NCBI RefSeq assembly: GCF_964340395.1 | Contig: NC_135557.1 | Span: 15,990,867-16,054,866, forward strand | DNA from: Glandiceps talaboti | Taxonomy: Eukaryota > Hemichordata > Enteropneusta > Spengelidae | Direction of reading: 5' to 3' | Length of the DNA stretch: 64,000 bases | Part shown: piece by piece, positions 42,773-56,200 of the stretch | Layout: every line of letters starts with the position of its first letter | How positions within the stretch are numbered: the first letter of the stretch is position 1 | Made by a program: the position numbers and the translations under genes | The notes under the pieces: generated by a model | Seen by the model: the letters and a program-made list of their open reading frames with translations, nothing else | Told to the model about the DNA's origin: nothing | The model's database searches: none

Positions 42773-43067
42773 TGGTGGTGGTGGTGGTGGTGGTGGTGGT
42801 GGTAAAACATGTGCTCGGTGTTTGACGAATGTTATCCTACTACTACTATTAAGCGCTACTATTCGTCACTGCTAGATACGGAAAACTTGAAGTTTCGGAG
42901 TACAGCTGGATCACATCGCTACTGTTTGGAATTCGGATCACAGGGAGCTCAGGCTCAGTTTAGTCTAGGGTTATCTCCGATGGTGACTATTCTATTGTTT
43001 GTTTGTTTGTTTGTTTGTTGTTTGTTTGTTTGTTTGTTTGTTTGTTTGTTTGTTTGTTTGTTTGTTT
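42773..43067. repeat. (GGT)n and (GTTT)n microsatellites flanking a short ORF
   Basis: GGT tract at about 42773-42803 and GTTT tract at about 42995-43067. The 87-residue ORF between them runs into the GTTT tract and has no splice or homology support. Confidence 0.9.
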
Positions 43068-43984
43068 TTTAATTTTTATTCCCTGTGCTCAAGGGTCAAA
43101 AGAAAAAGAACAAGAAAATACAATACATACAGAAAATGACAGACAAAAAACAGGACAAAGAAGAAAAGAATGTACATAGCTTTGAAAACATCAATCTGTT
43201 ATTCATTACAAAAAATCTCAATATTGTTCCATTTAATTCTAAATTTGTGCATTGAATTGATATTCATACTTATTTGTTTTTCTAACTGATAATGACATTT
43301 AATCCAGTATTTAAATGAGTCAAAAGTTGGGGCACGTTTATGAAATCTACTTGCATAGATCACCTTATTTTCTTATGTTTGATGAATATACTAATTTTTA
43401 TTGAAATTGAAGTATGGAGTCTTAAGATATTGCTTAATTATTTGATTTCATTAATATGCAAATTTCTCTAATTAAACATTAACAGCTCTGGCTCAAAACC
43501 TCACTAGGTCTAGTTATTACCCTAAAGATTATATATTCCAAATTCCAAATTCCAGTATACAAGCGTATCCCTCGCGAAACTCACTTAACTTTTCATAGCA
43601 AAAATTGTATTTTTCAGTATGTATGGACTGTGTGTGGATCTCCTATCAATTTTCATTCGTTATCATTTTAAACCTGCAATTGAGACGTCTTTTTTCACCA
43701 AATAACAAAGATATATTCAATAAAATCAGTAAACTACTTATAAAGAGACACTGTATCTGTTAATTAATTGTCAATGCTATCCGCAGGATTTAAACCACTG
43801 ATTCTAGGACTAGTGTCCTTTCCATGCCTTTAATTATTTTATCAGCGAAGGGCCATATTTTTAAGAAGGAAAATTGAGGGAATGTCACATTGTAGCACAA
43901 CTGAATCGGTGGCGGATGATATTTTACATAACAGCTTGGACCTGATTTCCCTGGCCCTACCCCTTGTAAATACTGAAGTCTCCC

Positions 43985-46900
43985 TGAGGCCACGAAGTAT
44001 GAACACTTAAACAGTTTAGCATGAATATCAACTATATGACCGTACTCTAGGACTGTACTACGAGGGCGTGCTATCACTCACAGCTCAGACCACTAACGAA
44101 TCGAATTTATATTGTATACTACAGTGGACAATTTGTAGGTGATCTGTGGACAACGATCTACATTTTCCAAGGTCTTTGATTCGCGGAATTAACATTTTAT
44201 GTGCATATATTAGGTAAGATCCGTGTATTCATATTCTTTATGTTTGTAGTTGTACATTCTTAGTTTGCGATGGTTATGAGTATGTCGAGTTCTATGATAC
44301 TTCAGAATAAGGGTCGTTTACACACTGACTGGTTGACGCCATTTTGAATACGTTACTACTGTCAACTCGAGTAGTAGCTCCGGAGTCCACAAGCAAATTT
44401 AGCCAGTTACAAACTTAGTCAACTATAATGCCTAAACATACATTTAACTAATACACATAACCGAGAATCTATGAATTAGCTAGTATATGAAGTGTCTATC
44501 TAATGACTATTAGTCTCATGGCGAAATTATATCGATATGTATTAGGGAGGTATATTTGTTTATTCGTCTACGAAAATTAAATCGATGCAATACAGAGTCG
44601 GGGGGGGGGTAAGTTTTGGCTAATGGGTATTTATGTAGTTGGTAGATTAATATTACATGTATAAGAAGGACAAACGGCACAAAGATTGAATGACTAAGGG
44701 TTAAAACTCTACATTCTGCCAGAAAATAGAAGTCAAAAGTCTCGGAAAAATGTGAAAATCGGGTGATCAAACAATGTCATTGAATTCGAAAACTTTGAAA
44801 CTAAGTTGTTGGAACTAAAATCCGTACACGCATTCGAAGAGGGGATCAAATCTAAAATGTATAGTGTGTGTAGGGTGTGTTTTCTCGCACTTACCCCCCC
44901 CCCCCCCCATTACTTTTAGTCAATAGTAAACCAATGGCAAAACCCATTTGCGGAGTCACATTTTGATGGATATAACAATAAATGTCCAAATATTAGTATT
45001 TCCTCTATCAACAAACACACTATTTGCTAATCAATATGTGTAAAGTTAATTTGCAAAGTTTGTGACAAGATCCGTAACCACTGACATTAAATTGGTGATA
45101 GTCACGATAGCATACCTTACTTTACAAGGCGTCGTTATGATGTGTTCCTACTACATTGACTCGATAGGTCATCAGCTTGCCATATTATGTCAATCATTAA
45201 TGAATACCTTAATGTTATCATCGATGTATTTATCTGGTTAGCAATACATTGATGGATGTAAAGCATACGTGATCTTAGACTGTCGACAGTCGCTCGCGCC
45301 TTTTCCCCCTACGTTTTATCTAAACTCCGATCCGGCGCAACACTAGTCTAATCGCAAACTGATATCGAAGGCCGCTTGGGCCTTCGCAATTCGGCCCTCG
45401 AAATGAAATCAGTTTGCGATTATACTAGTGTTGCGCCGGACCGGGGTTTTGATAAAATGTAGGAAAAAAAGGCGCGAGCGACTGTCAACAGTCTAAAGTG
45501 ATCTATAAAATTTGTTGATGTAACTTTTTATCTTTAATAAGTAAATGTCATATTTAATAATGTTCGGTAATTAATAAACGTCTGCAGAACGCAGGCTTCA
45601 AAGTTGATTTGATACATACATTGATAGTTACAAAGGACACTTGTACTATGTATCATATCAGTGTAATTTTGTAATGATGAAGATTAATTTGCATAATCAA
45701 TAATTTTTGAACGTTCTATTGTGTCCGTCTTTGAAGTCTTTTATCATGAGTGTTGGCAATATCAGTCACAAATAACCAAGACCCATGGAAGATTCAATTC
45801 TATTTTAAATGTTTAAAATGAAGGTGTAATCAATACTGAAAGTTTTTATATTTGTTCAACCTTTGCAATAGCTGTGGCAAAGTGGAAAAGTTCCAAATTT
45901 AGAAAGTTAACATGTTTTAATATGAAAAGATGGTGTTGTACCAATCTGGGATGCCTTACGATGCCTTAAATATGATTCAATTTGATCACAAATGTTTGAC
46001 TAGTTGAAGATTCATTTTGGTACACTTGTCAAAATATGGTCAATGGACACCATGACAAATTATCAACATATTTGTATTTGAAGAATATATTTGTGGTTTC
46101 AATTACAAGATAGCCATCAACACCATCAGCAACGATGCAGGGTGTCTAGCCGTGCAAAATGAAGCATTGTTACATAAAAGTTCAGTTATGAAAACATTTT
46201 GAGGTTTTAGCTGTTCATAAGTTGTGAAATAAGATTCAATGTCATCACAAAAATATGATGAATTATTTATGATAAAAAAGCTCATTTTGAAACTGAAAAG
46301 CAGAATATAAGATTTAGATTCACTTGTCAGAAAATAGTGCTAGCCACTCGAAAATTTTCTGACTCAGTGACCCTTACCAATTGGCTGTACCAATGTCATT
46401 CCACAACAAATATGGCAAAGTTAATGTGACAATTTTTTTAAATTTATAATATATATTTACTCACTGGCGATCTTAAACTTGTCTATCTTATTGTATTACG
46501 GTTTTCTGTACTTCATATCCATTCATATTCTATCTATAATACTTAGGATTGATAACAAGATGTCCAATGTTTAAATTCCTAAGTGAGATAGAGAACAGAA
46601 ACAAGGTGAAATAATTCAAAAGCAAATTTCCGATGCTCTCTTAGATGTTGAACTTGCTATGCAGCCATGTTTTATTTTACCGTGACTCTTTGCCCAATGC
46701 AGTTACTAAATCGATGAAAACTTTACTCAAACCATTTATGTTAATTGCTGAGACGTATGAAGTTATCACAACTTTATGTTCTGGGTCAATTATCAGTTGT
46801 GAAGTCTCACCCTTGTATTAAATCTAGTCCGGATGTTTTTTTTTTCAAAAAACACAATAGATAGAAAAACATGAAAAAAAAGTATTTTTCGATTTTTGTC

Positions 46901-49900
46901 TACTTTTGGTATGTTATTTCGGGGTATTCAAGAAGTACAAAATCGGTTTTATACCTTGTCTTACAATTAGTATTGGGTCATTCGGTATATTTATTGGGCT
47001 ATTCTTGAGGCCGCTAAGTACGAACACATAACTTGTTTAGTATGAACATCAAAGCTACGACGGTATCTTAGGACTGCACTACGAGGGCATGGTATTACGC
47101 ACAGTAAATACAAGCTACGTATTTATATTGTATACTACAGTGGACAATTTATAGGTGATCCTTGGAGAACAAGCTGCATTCTTCTGGAGTCTTGGTTCGA
47201 AGAATTAACACTATTTGTGCATACATCAGGTAAGATCCGTGTTTCATATTCATTACGTTTATAATTATACATTCTTAGTGTCTTATGGTTATAAGTATGT
47301 CGAGTTCTGTGATACTTCAGAATAAATTAGTTCCGTTTACCAATTGACATGTTGACGCCACTTTGAATAAATTGCTACTGTTAAACTCGGAATCCACAGG
47401 AGAACTAATTAGCCAGTTACAAACCCAGCCAACTATAATACTTGATGAACATACATGTTACTAATTCCCATAACCCAGAATCTATAATTTAGCTATATTA
47501 TTAGTCTTATACCGAAATTATCTCGATATGTATTAGTTAGATTTATTTGTTTATTTATCTAGGAAATTAAATCGATGTAGTACCCAGTCTGGGGGACTTT
47601 TTTGAGTAATGGGTATTTCTGTAGTTGGCAGATTAAAATTACACGTATAACAAGGACAAAAGCTACAACGATTCAATTACTAGGGATGAAAACACTACTT
47701 TCTGCCTGAAAATAGAAGTCAAAAGTCTCAGAAAATGTGAAAATCGGGTGTTGAAACAACGTCGTTGAATTCGAAAAGTTTCGGGGAAAGGCTGAAAATC
47801 AACTTTGAAACTAATTTGTCCAAAATATGAGGTTAAAATTCGTACACGCATTCGAAGAGGGAATCAAATCTAAAATGAATAGTCAAACTAAAAAATGGTG
47901 TGTTTTCTCGCACTCCTTAACCCCCCCCCCCCCAACACACACACATTAATACTATTCAATAGTAAACCAATGGCAAAATCCATTTTCGGAGTCACAGTTA
48001 GATGAATAAAACAACAAATGTCCAAAACTTATCATTTCCTCTATCAACAAACACCATTTTTGCTAACCAACATGTGTTAAGTTACTTTGCAAAATTTGTG
48101 AGAAGATCTGTAACCACTGACATTAAATTGTTGTCTCATGATAACATACCTTACTTTAAAAGGCGTCGTCATGATATGTTCCTACCACATTGAAGTACTA
48201 TGCTATCTGTTTATCCTATTCTGTCAATCATTAATGAATAACTTATTGTTATCATCGCTGTATTTATCTTGGTAGCAATACATTGATGGAAGCAAACCAT
48301 GTGTGATCTATAAAATTTATTGAAGTAACCTTTTATCTTTAATAAGTAAAGTTCATATTTAATAATTTTCGGTAATTCGGCAATATCGGCAGAATGCAGG
48401 ATTCAAAGTCAATTTGATACATACATTGATAGTTACAAATGACACTTGTACTATGTATCTTATCAGTGTAATCTTGTAGTGATAAAGATTAATTTACATA
48501 ATCAATACTTTTTGAACGTTCTATTGTGTCCGTCTTTGAAGTCTTTTATCATGGATGTTGGCAATATCAGTCACTAATAACCAAGACCCATGGAAGATTC
48601 AATTCTATTTTAAATGTTGAAAGTGAAGGTGTAATCAATAATGAAAGTCTTTATATTTGTTCAACTTTTGCAATAGCTATGGCAAATTGGAAAAGTTTAA
48701 AATTTTGACAGTTAACATGTTTTAATATGAAAAGATGGTATTGTGCCAATCTAGGATGTCTTACAATGCCTTAGATATGATTCAATTTGATCACAAATGT
48801 TTGACTAGTTGAAGATTCATTTTGGTACACTTGTCAAAATATGGTCAATGGACACCATGACAAATTATCAACATATTTGTATTGGAAGAATATATTTGTG
48901 GTCTTAATTACAAGATAACCATCAACACCATCAACAAACGATGACAGCAGGATGTTATATTGTGGTTTAGATAAGTATCGGGCTATAACCTGAAAGTCAG
49001 ACATTTACCTGTGCAAAATGAAGCATTGTTACATAAAAGTTCAGTTATGAAAACATTTTGAGGTTGTAGCTGTTCATAAGTTGTGAAATATGATTCAATG
49101 TCATCATAAACATATGATGGAATATTTATGATAAAACAGCTTATTTTGGAGATGAATAGCAGATAATAAAATTTAGGTTGGCAGCCACCTTGAAAAATGG
49201 ACGCCATATGTGGCTAGCATTATTTTCTGACTCAGTGACCCTTACCCATTGGCTGCACCAATGTCATTCCACAACAAATATACCAAAGTTAGTGTGACGA
49301 CATTTTTTAAAAAAGTTATAATATATATTCACTGGCGATCTTAAACCTGTCTATCTTATTGTATTACGGTTTTCTGTATTTCATTGCTACTGATATTCTG
49401 TCTATAATACTTAGGATTGATAACAAGATGTCCAATGTCTAAATTGATAAGTGACAGTGAGAACAGAAACAAAGTGAAATAATTGAAAAGCAAATTTCCG
49501 ATGCTCTCTTATTGCCGACATGTTGAACTTTGTATGCAGCCATTTTTTATTTTACCATGATGCTTTGCCCAAATGCAATTACTATATTGATGAAAAATTT
49601 ACTCAAACCATTTATATTAATTGTTGAGGTGTCTGAAGTTATCAAAACTTTATGATCTGGGTCAATTATCAGTTGTGAAGTCTTACCCTTGTATTAAATC
49701 TAGTCCGGATATAAGTTTGTTTTGGGGAAAAACACCATAAATAGAAATACATGAAAAAAAATAAAATAAGTATCTTTCGATTTGTGTCTACTTTTTGCCA
49801 CGGTATGTTATTTCGGGTATTCAAGGAGTACAAAATCGGTGTTATACCTTGTTTTACAATAAGTTGATTTACTGGACTATTCTTGATGCCGCCAAGTACG

Positions 49901-51370
49901 AACACATAACTTGTTTAGTGTGAACATCAAAGCTGTTACGGTATCTTAGGACGGCACTACGAGGGCGTGGTATCACGCACAGTAAATATAACCTTTGTAT
50001 TCACATTGTATACTTCAGTGGACAATTTGTAGGTGATCCGTTGAGAACAAGCTACATTCTCCGGAGTCTTGGATCGAAGAGTTAATACTCTTTGTGCATA
50101 TGTTAGGTGAGATCCGTGTTTTTATATTCATTAAGTTTATAATTATACATTGTTAGTGTCTTATGGTTATGAGTATGTCGAGTTCTATGATACTTCACGA
50201 ATAAGTTAGATTCGTTTACCCACTGACAGGTTGACGCCATTTTGAATAAAGTACTTACTGTTAAACTCGACTAGTAGCTCCAGAATCCACAAGAGAACTA
50301 AGCCAGTTACAAACTTAGTCAACTATAATACCTGAACATACATGTAACTAATTTCCATAACCCATAATCCTTGAATTAGCTACATTATTAGTCTTATGGC
50401 GAAATTATTTCGATATATATTAGGGATATTTATTTATTTATTTACTTGTCTACGAAAATTAAATCGATGCAGTACAAAGTCTGGGGGTACTTGTTTGAGT
50501 AATGGGTATTTATGTAGTTGGCAGTTTAAAATTACATGCATAACAAGGACAAACACTACAAAGATTCAATTACTAGGGGTGAAAACGCTATATTCCGTCA
50601 GAAAATAGAAGTCAAATGTCTCGAAAAATGTGAAAAATGTGAAAATGAACTTTGAAACTATGCTGCCCGAAATGTGAGGCTAAAAGTCGTACACGCATTA
50701 GAAAAGGGGATCAAATCTAAAATGAATAGTCGAAGTAAAAGAGATGAAATGTTATGTAGCACTCGCCCCCCCCCCCCCCCCCCACGCCCTACAGTATTTG
50801 AATTCAATAATAAACCAATGGCAAAATCCTTTTCGGAGTCGCAGTTCGATAGTTAAAACAATAAATGTCCAAACATTATTTTTTCCTCTATCAACAACCA
50901 CACTATTTGCTAATCAATATGTGTAAAGTTAATTTGCAAAGTTTGTAACCAGATCCGTAACCACTGACATTAAATTAGTCATAGTCACGATAGCACACCT
51001 TACTTTACAAGGCGTCGTCATGATGTGTTCCTACTACATTGACCTACTATGCTATCGGCTTGCAATCATTAATGAACCCCTTGTTGTCATCGCCATATTT
51101 ACCTGGTTAGCAATATATTGATGGAAGCGAGCCATACGTGATCTATAAAATGTGTTGAAGTAGCTTTTTACGTTTAGTGAGTAAATGTCATATTTAATAA
51201 TAACTTTCGGTAATTGGGCAATATCTGCTAAACGCAGCCTTCAAAGTTGATTTGATACATACATTGTTAGTTACAAAGGACACTTGTCCTATGTATCCTA
51301 TCAGAGTAATTTTGTAATTATGAAGATTAATGTGCATAATTAATAACGTTTAGTTCCATTGTGTCCTTCT
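43985..51370. repeat. Tandem triplication of a 2.9-3.0 kb segment
   Basis: The same ordered landmarks occur three times. GTACGAACAC-type starts are at about 43997, 47019 and 49896. A splice-donor-like GT(A/G)AGATCCGTGT lies at 44214, 47230 and 50107, giving steps of 3016 and 2877 bp. Poly-C runs are at about 44895, 47921 and 50767. The GGCGTCGT-containing block is at about 45127, 48161 and 51009. Copy 3 is cut short near 51370. A weaker partial match continues at 51490-51620 just before gene B. No unit carries a complete gene. Confidence 0.85.
45276..45497. mobile_element. 222-bp terminal-inverted-repeat MITE with 7-bp target duplication
   Basis: The ends TAGACTGTCGACAGTCGCTC and GAGCGACTGTCAACAGTCTA are inverted copies, and the match runs about 90 bp into each arm with mismatches. 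GTGATCT flanks both sides (45269-45275 and 45498-45504). The paralogous sites in copy 2 (about 48302) and copy 3 (about 51140) read GTGATCTATAAAA without the insert. An 8-bp duplication with one change would suit a hAT-type element. It has no coding capacity. Confidence 0.92.
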
Positions 51371-51867
51371 ATGGAGTCGTTTACCTTCGGTGTTGACATT
51401 AACAGCCCCAAATGATCGAGGCCCACGTGATTTATTACTATAGGTACAATCAATCCGCCCGTCAAACGTGAGATTAGTTACATGATAGTTCAGGATATGT
51501 TTTGTTATTTATCCATCTGGTTAACGCCAATTTTGAATACCTTAAGTGTAAACTCTAAATGAGCTCCAAACATAGCTAGGACTGTCAGTACTGAGATAAA
51601 TATAACCAACCATAAACTGAAAATGCTCCCACGAATTAGTTTCTTTAAAAAAATGGCTAAATTAAACAAATCCTTTATTCATAAATGTGTCACACAATGC
51701 GTCACTCACATAGCTTTTATATCATAATCATATGAATTACTCTGTGTCTGTCAATTTTAATCAAGAACAGTTCTAAATAAATATTATATTTTTTTATCAA
51801 CACCTTTTCAGGGGTTATTCGCTATTAAAACTCCTGTATGACATTGCTTCAATTCGCATCTTTGCAG

Positions 51868-51895
51868 ATCTGTCAGCTGTGCAGACGATATCAAG
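51868..51895 (+). promoter_or_regulatory. Gene B 5' UTR end with acceptor and strong Kozak context
   Basis: TCTTTGCAG at 51859-51867 is a good acceptor 28 bp before the ATG, and a second AG (CTGTGCAG) lies between. The ATG context CAAGATGG has A at -3 and G at +4. This suggests at least one non-coding upstream exon. Confidence 0.4.
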
Positions 51896-53234
51896 ATGGC
51901 TTACACACGTTCAATTATACTTTTTATCTTGGTGAATGTCATCCATATGGTGCCTAATTCCACTCCTGTGGATAATAAAACTGGTGTATTATTTGTGTTT
52001 GATTCCTGGAATGTCGACATTGTAGGATTACAGGGATTTCACCGAACACTGGTCAAAGATCTGATGCTAAGGAAAAATGGAGAACTGAAGGTGTATTCAA
52101 CTGTTCTAGATACTGTAATCACTGATCCAAATGCAGAAAATGCAAACTCTCTGAATGTTACACTGATTTCACCTAATGTAAAAAAAATCACAAAAATGAA
52201 TCTAGAGGACAACACACCTACAACAGATTGGTTAGTTCATCACAAGGCATTCTATCCTGAACTGTCTACTCTGAAAAATGTCCACTATGTTGTGGGATAT
52301 GCTCCTAAGACTGCCGATGCTGCTTGTAGAATTAAAGAAGATGTATTCAGTAATGCTAGTTTGGTGTTAATCAATCACGTTCTGCCAGATACAGAGTGTT
52401 TCCCTTCATCGATTGATGAACTAGGCAAGTTAGAAACAGATATGTTCCAATGGGCACAGGAAGCTGATATAATCTTTTCTGTAGGTCCTCACATGTATCA
52501 TCACTTCCGTGACACTGTCTACAGAGCTGACAATTTGTATGAAAAACCTCATCAAATATATATACCTAAACCAGATAACACCTTCTTCAAAAAGCAGGTA
52601 GTTCTTCGAGAAATACCAAAGAACCATTTAGTGTTCTCATATGGAAATATCGAGAGCAAGGATGAACTTGAAAAGGCTGATGTATTCGCAGCTGCACTGG
52701 GTGAAGTCAGTGACACCTACAAAAGAATGGATGACTATCCACCAAGATGGATGATACAAGGCTTCCAGCAAGGGGTCAACAAAACTGTGTTTACTGAAAC
52801 ACTTAAAACATTAGATGTAAGATATTCACTGTACAATAACTTGTCACTAACACTAATTGCACGGCATCTTCAACAGTCTCACCTTTGCGTGATTACCACT
52901 TGTTACAAGGAATATAGCTTTGATGGTTTGGAAGCAATGGCGATTGGTTTACCATTACTTACACCTGCAGATTCTCACATAGCAATTTACATAAAGGAGT
53001 ATTTTGAGGACCATAAAGACGATTGTGTGGTCAAAAATCCAAGAAAAGATTGGCCAGACAGAATAAGAAATAAACTTTCACGAAATAATATCAAAATTGC
53101 CTTTAAAAAAGCAAGCATCTTACGGAAAGAGTTTCAGAACAATTCTTTTGTATCGGACAGCCACATCAACTTTGCTGCAATATTTAAAGCACAAAATACT
53201 TCGACATATGCTCTGAAGGACAATAGTACAGAAG
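51896..53234 (+). CDS. Gene B exon 1: signal-peptide-like N-terminus and GT4-like glycosyltransferase domain
   Basis: This is the longest open exon in the window (446 codons, then GTTAGT, phase 1). Residues 5-19 are a hydrophobic segment (RSIILFILVNVIHMV) followed by polar residues, which resembles a signal peptide. The body has a GT-B layout. The N-terminal half contains VHYVVGYAPK and ADIIFSVGPHMYHHF (about residue 195-205). The C-terminal half contains HLVFSYGNIESKDE (about 246-257) and KEYSFDGLEAMAIGLPLL, which carries the GT4 E-x7-E pair at E339 and E346. The usual donor-phosphate arginine (G-R-x-x-x-K-G loop) is replaced by Asn251, so catalysis may be weak or lost. About nine N-x-S/T sequons are present, in line with passage through the secretory pathway. 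A similar GT4 fold occurs in many invertebrate multidomain proteins annotated as inositol-phosphate glycosyltransferase-like. Confidence 0.82.
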
Positions 53235-56200
53235 GTTAGTTGTCACTTTTATTTTTGTAAAGAATAGTCCTTTAAAGAAAGCCTAATACTTTGTTACATG
53301 ATGTAAATGTGTTTACATTATGCGATGGTAAGCTTGGGTGCCACCCATATCGCCACCTAGTGGACAGCTATAATTCTGATCAGAATAGTCGACCAAGAAA
53401 TCCTTTAACTGCTTTAACGTTATAGCCCGTTTAAGTAATTTATTCTACCAATTTCATTAACAGTTTGGCCGTGTTCACACCCAAATGTAAACTGAATGCC
53501 TTCACTAAGAACAAGAGCATTTTGATCGATTCACCTACATACATTATCAAAATGTGAAATTCCGAGCTATAGTTACTATACATGGTATGTACATTGGTGG
53601 TAACGAAGCACATGTGGCCTGTAAAGATTGACAATGTAACCTTTAACTTAGGGATGTACTATTAACAATTTTTAGGTATTTGGTGATATCTAATATACGA
53701 TATTTAATAATGGTGTGTCATATATATCTTGTTGATGATCTGAATAAGGTATTTGCAATATCAATGTAATATGTGCTTCGATAACGTTATCATCGATATA
53801 TCTACAAAATGTCATGACATTTGAAGCTTGCAAGTTAAAGATATTACCTAATTACGAAAATTAATCAGTATTTCAAATAAATCATTAAAATCAAAAGATT
53901 CATCAGCAACCTTTAGTACAGGTTACTTGGTTATCATCTTTCAATAAAAGTTTGTTTGACTGTTTGAACTTCAAACAAAAGAAATACAATTGGTATATAT
54001 GGATACTATTTATTACAGATCTCGATGTCATAGTTAAAGTTGATGAACGCCAATATCATGAAAAAATTGAAGAAATTCAACTTGAAGATCAAGAGTGTCA
54101 ACTACAAGGATCAAAAGAAAGTAGAGAGCAATGCAAGACGAACTCAAGAGTTAAAAAGCAGGAAGTTGAAGAAATACTACAATGCGTTAGCGAATCTTTA
54201 GAAAGAAATTCTAAAATTGTGAAACAAGACCCAAACAATCAGAAAATACTGAATAACAGCTGCAACAAAAACTATGCAAATCTCAAAGATGTAGGGAAAG
54301 GATGCTTGCTTCTTAAATTAAACTTTACATCACTGTTACATTTATACAAATTTGAGGGAAAGTGTCGATCAGGACAGTTTTCTGCAGCAATTGAACCACT
54401 GTTAGTCAGCGATGAGATGATAGAAATGTCAAGTATATTAAATATAACACCTCAACTACAAGTTGTCTACGATCAAGATAACTTCAAAGCTGTTGAAAGA
54501 TTCTTCATACTAAGTAAGTGTTGTATTGTATGTTTCTTTTAAAATGTTGCCATCATAGTTGTGTTAAAAATGCAGATATTTATTGATGATAGGTAAACCA
54601 TACTGGACCAAATCTTAAATAATCATGTTTACATCAAAGAAACAAAAATTATTAATCAACAAAGACAAATAATTCATTCATCCATGTATAACACTATTAA
54701 CTATCTCAAATGTTATTCATATCGTTTATACTTATATACTACTACCAAAGGATAAATCCAATGCTGTCAAAGGGAATGATTTTTTATTTTGTGTATGGTA
54801 TGTCTATCTGTGTCTGCGTCTGCTAGACGTCAAAAGCATAAAGTCAAAAGCTGCCAAACTGATTGCCTTTGTGTTTGCTTCCGACATTACTGAGGGTCAG
54901 ATTGGTCAGAAATGTGGTAAGGATGTTCACAGGCACGTGTTGATGAAAAATTGTTTATAGGATGGTGATACCGACAGTGATGTGAAAATTTGTTCAAAAA
55001 TGTGCCTTTTTGGTTACAAATCTTTCATTTAGCAACTACTGGGCTGTTGGGCTGAAATTTGGTGGCCATGTTTCTAGGGATGTGTTTAAGAAGAACTATT
55101 TTGCAAAAATTAATGCTCTTATAAGTAATACGCAAATTAGGTGTAAAATGGGAATGTCAAAAAAGGTATATAAAAAGTTATTTGGTGGACGGGGCTGAAA
55201 TTTAAAACCGTCTTGAAATATTGTGCAGATGTTATTGAAAACATATTGACTCAATTGGCCCTAACACATATGCCCTCGTGCTTTTCAAATACTAGCATAT
55301 TTTGCAAAGATAACATTAGCAGGCAATTATTAAACTAAACAATACAATGTATTCAAACATTCATGGCAACAGGAACACGGCTATAGCAACAGCCAAACGA
55401 TGGTGCATATTGCAGAGGTAACAACAGAGATTAATAGACAAATTAATAAACATCCAAAGAAATAAACACATATAAACTTAGGCAAATGATGGCGTACATT
55501 GAAAAGATAAAAGTAAGGGATGGTTAGGTAATATGTAGATGAAATCCAAAAATTAAATGCACATACGCCTAGCAACAAGACCCACAACAACAGTCAAATG
55601 GTGTGCACATTTCAAAGATAACATCAAGGATAGGGAGGCATTTGTGTAAACATACCAACAAAAGACCACAACCACGGCAACAGTAAAATGTTGATGCATT
55701 CTGCAAATATAACAACATGGGTGATTAGGCAAGTGGTAAAATCTTCCAAAAAGTTGACATCTAAGTCTCACACAAACTAAGATAATTATATGCATAGCAA
55801 CAGTAAAAAGTTGGTGTATAGTACATAGATCAATGCTGGATCAACACCTGAATAAGCAATCATTTAAAAATATTGGTGTAAATTGAATAGTGCAGTCATG
55901 AATATAGATAGACTATTACGCTGTTCTCTGTTTTCGTTAGGGGATGGAGGCATACGGATAGAAAATGAATCCATTTATGACAATGAAGTAATAGAGGAAG
56001 ACGTCACCGTCAATGCAGATGACGTGTATCTCATTGAAAGTAAGTATATAATGTGTTAACAAGTTCAGAAATATTCCAGAGAAGATCTAGAGTGGAAATA
56101 TTTAAGTGTTGAATCTGCCCAAACATTTTATTAAAAGGGGGATATGTAGACCTCAGCAAAAACCAAACAATGTTTTATGTTTCTTCTGTATAGGATATGA

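Larger units (their letters stand above)
35267..43984. other. Intergenic region, no supported gene
   Basis: Both strands were read for spliced coding sequence. ORFs are short, start inside repeats or lack paired splice sites. The listed arrays, foldbacks, microsatellites and CTCF-like motifs explain part of it. Tracts such as 37080-37620 and 41130-41990 show nothing recognisable. Confidence 0.6.

Noticed and set aside
42809-43072. 87-codon plus-strand ORF
   Set aside because: Runs into a GTTT microsatellite and has no family or splice support.
43780-43830. tRNA-like B-box word GGTTTAAATCC on the minus strand
   Set aside because: The flanking bases do not form a T-stem and no A box or cloverleaf can be drawn.
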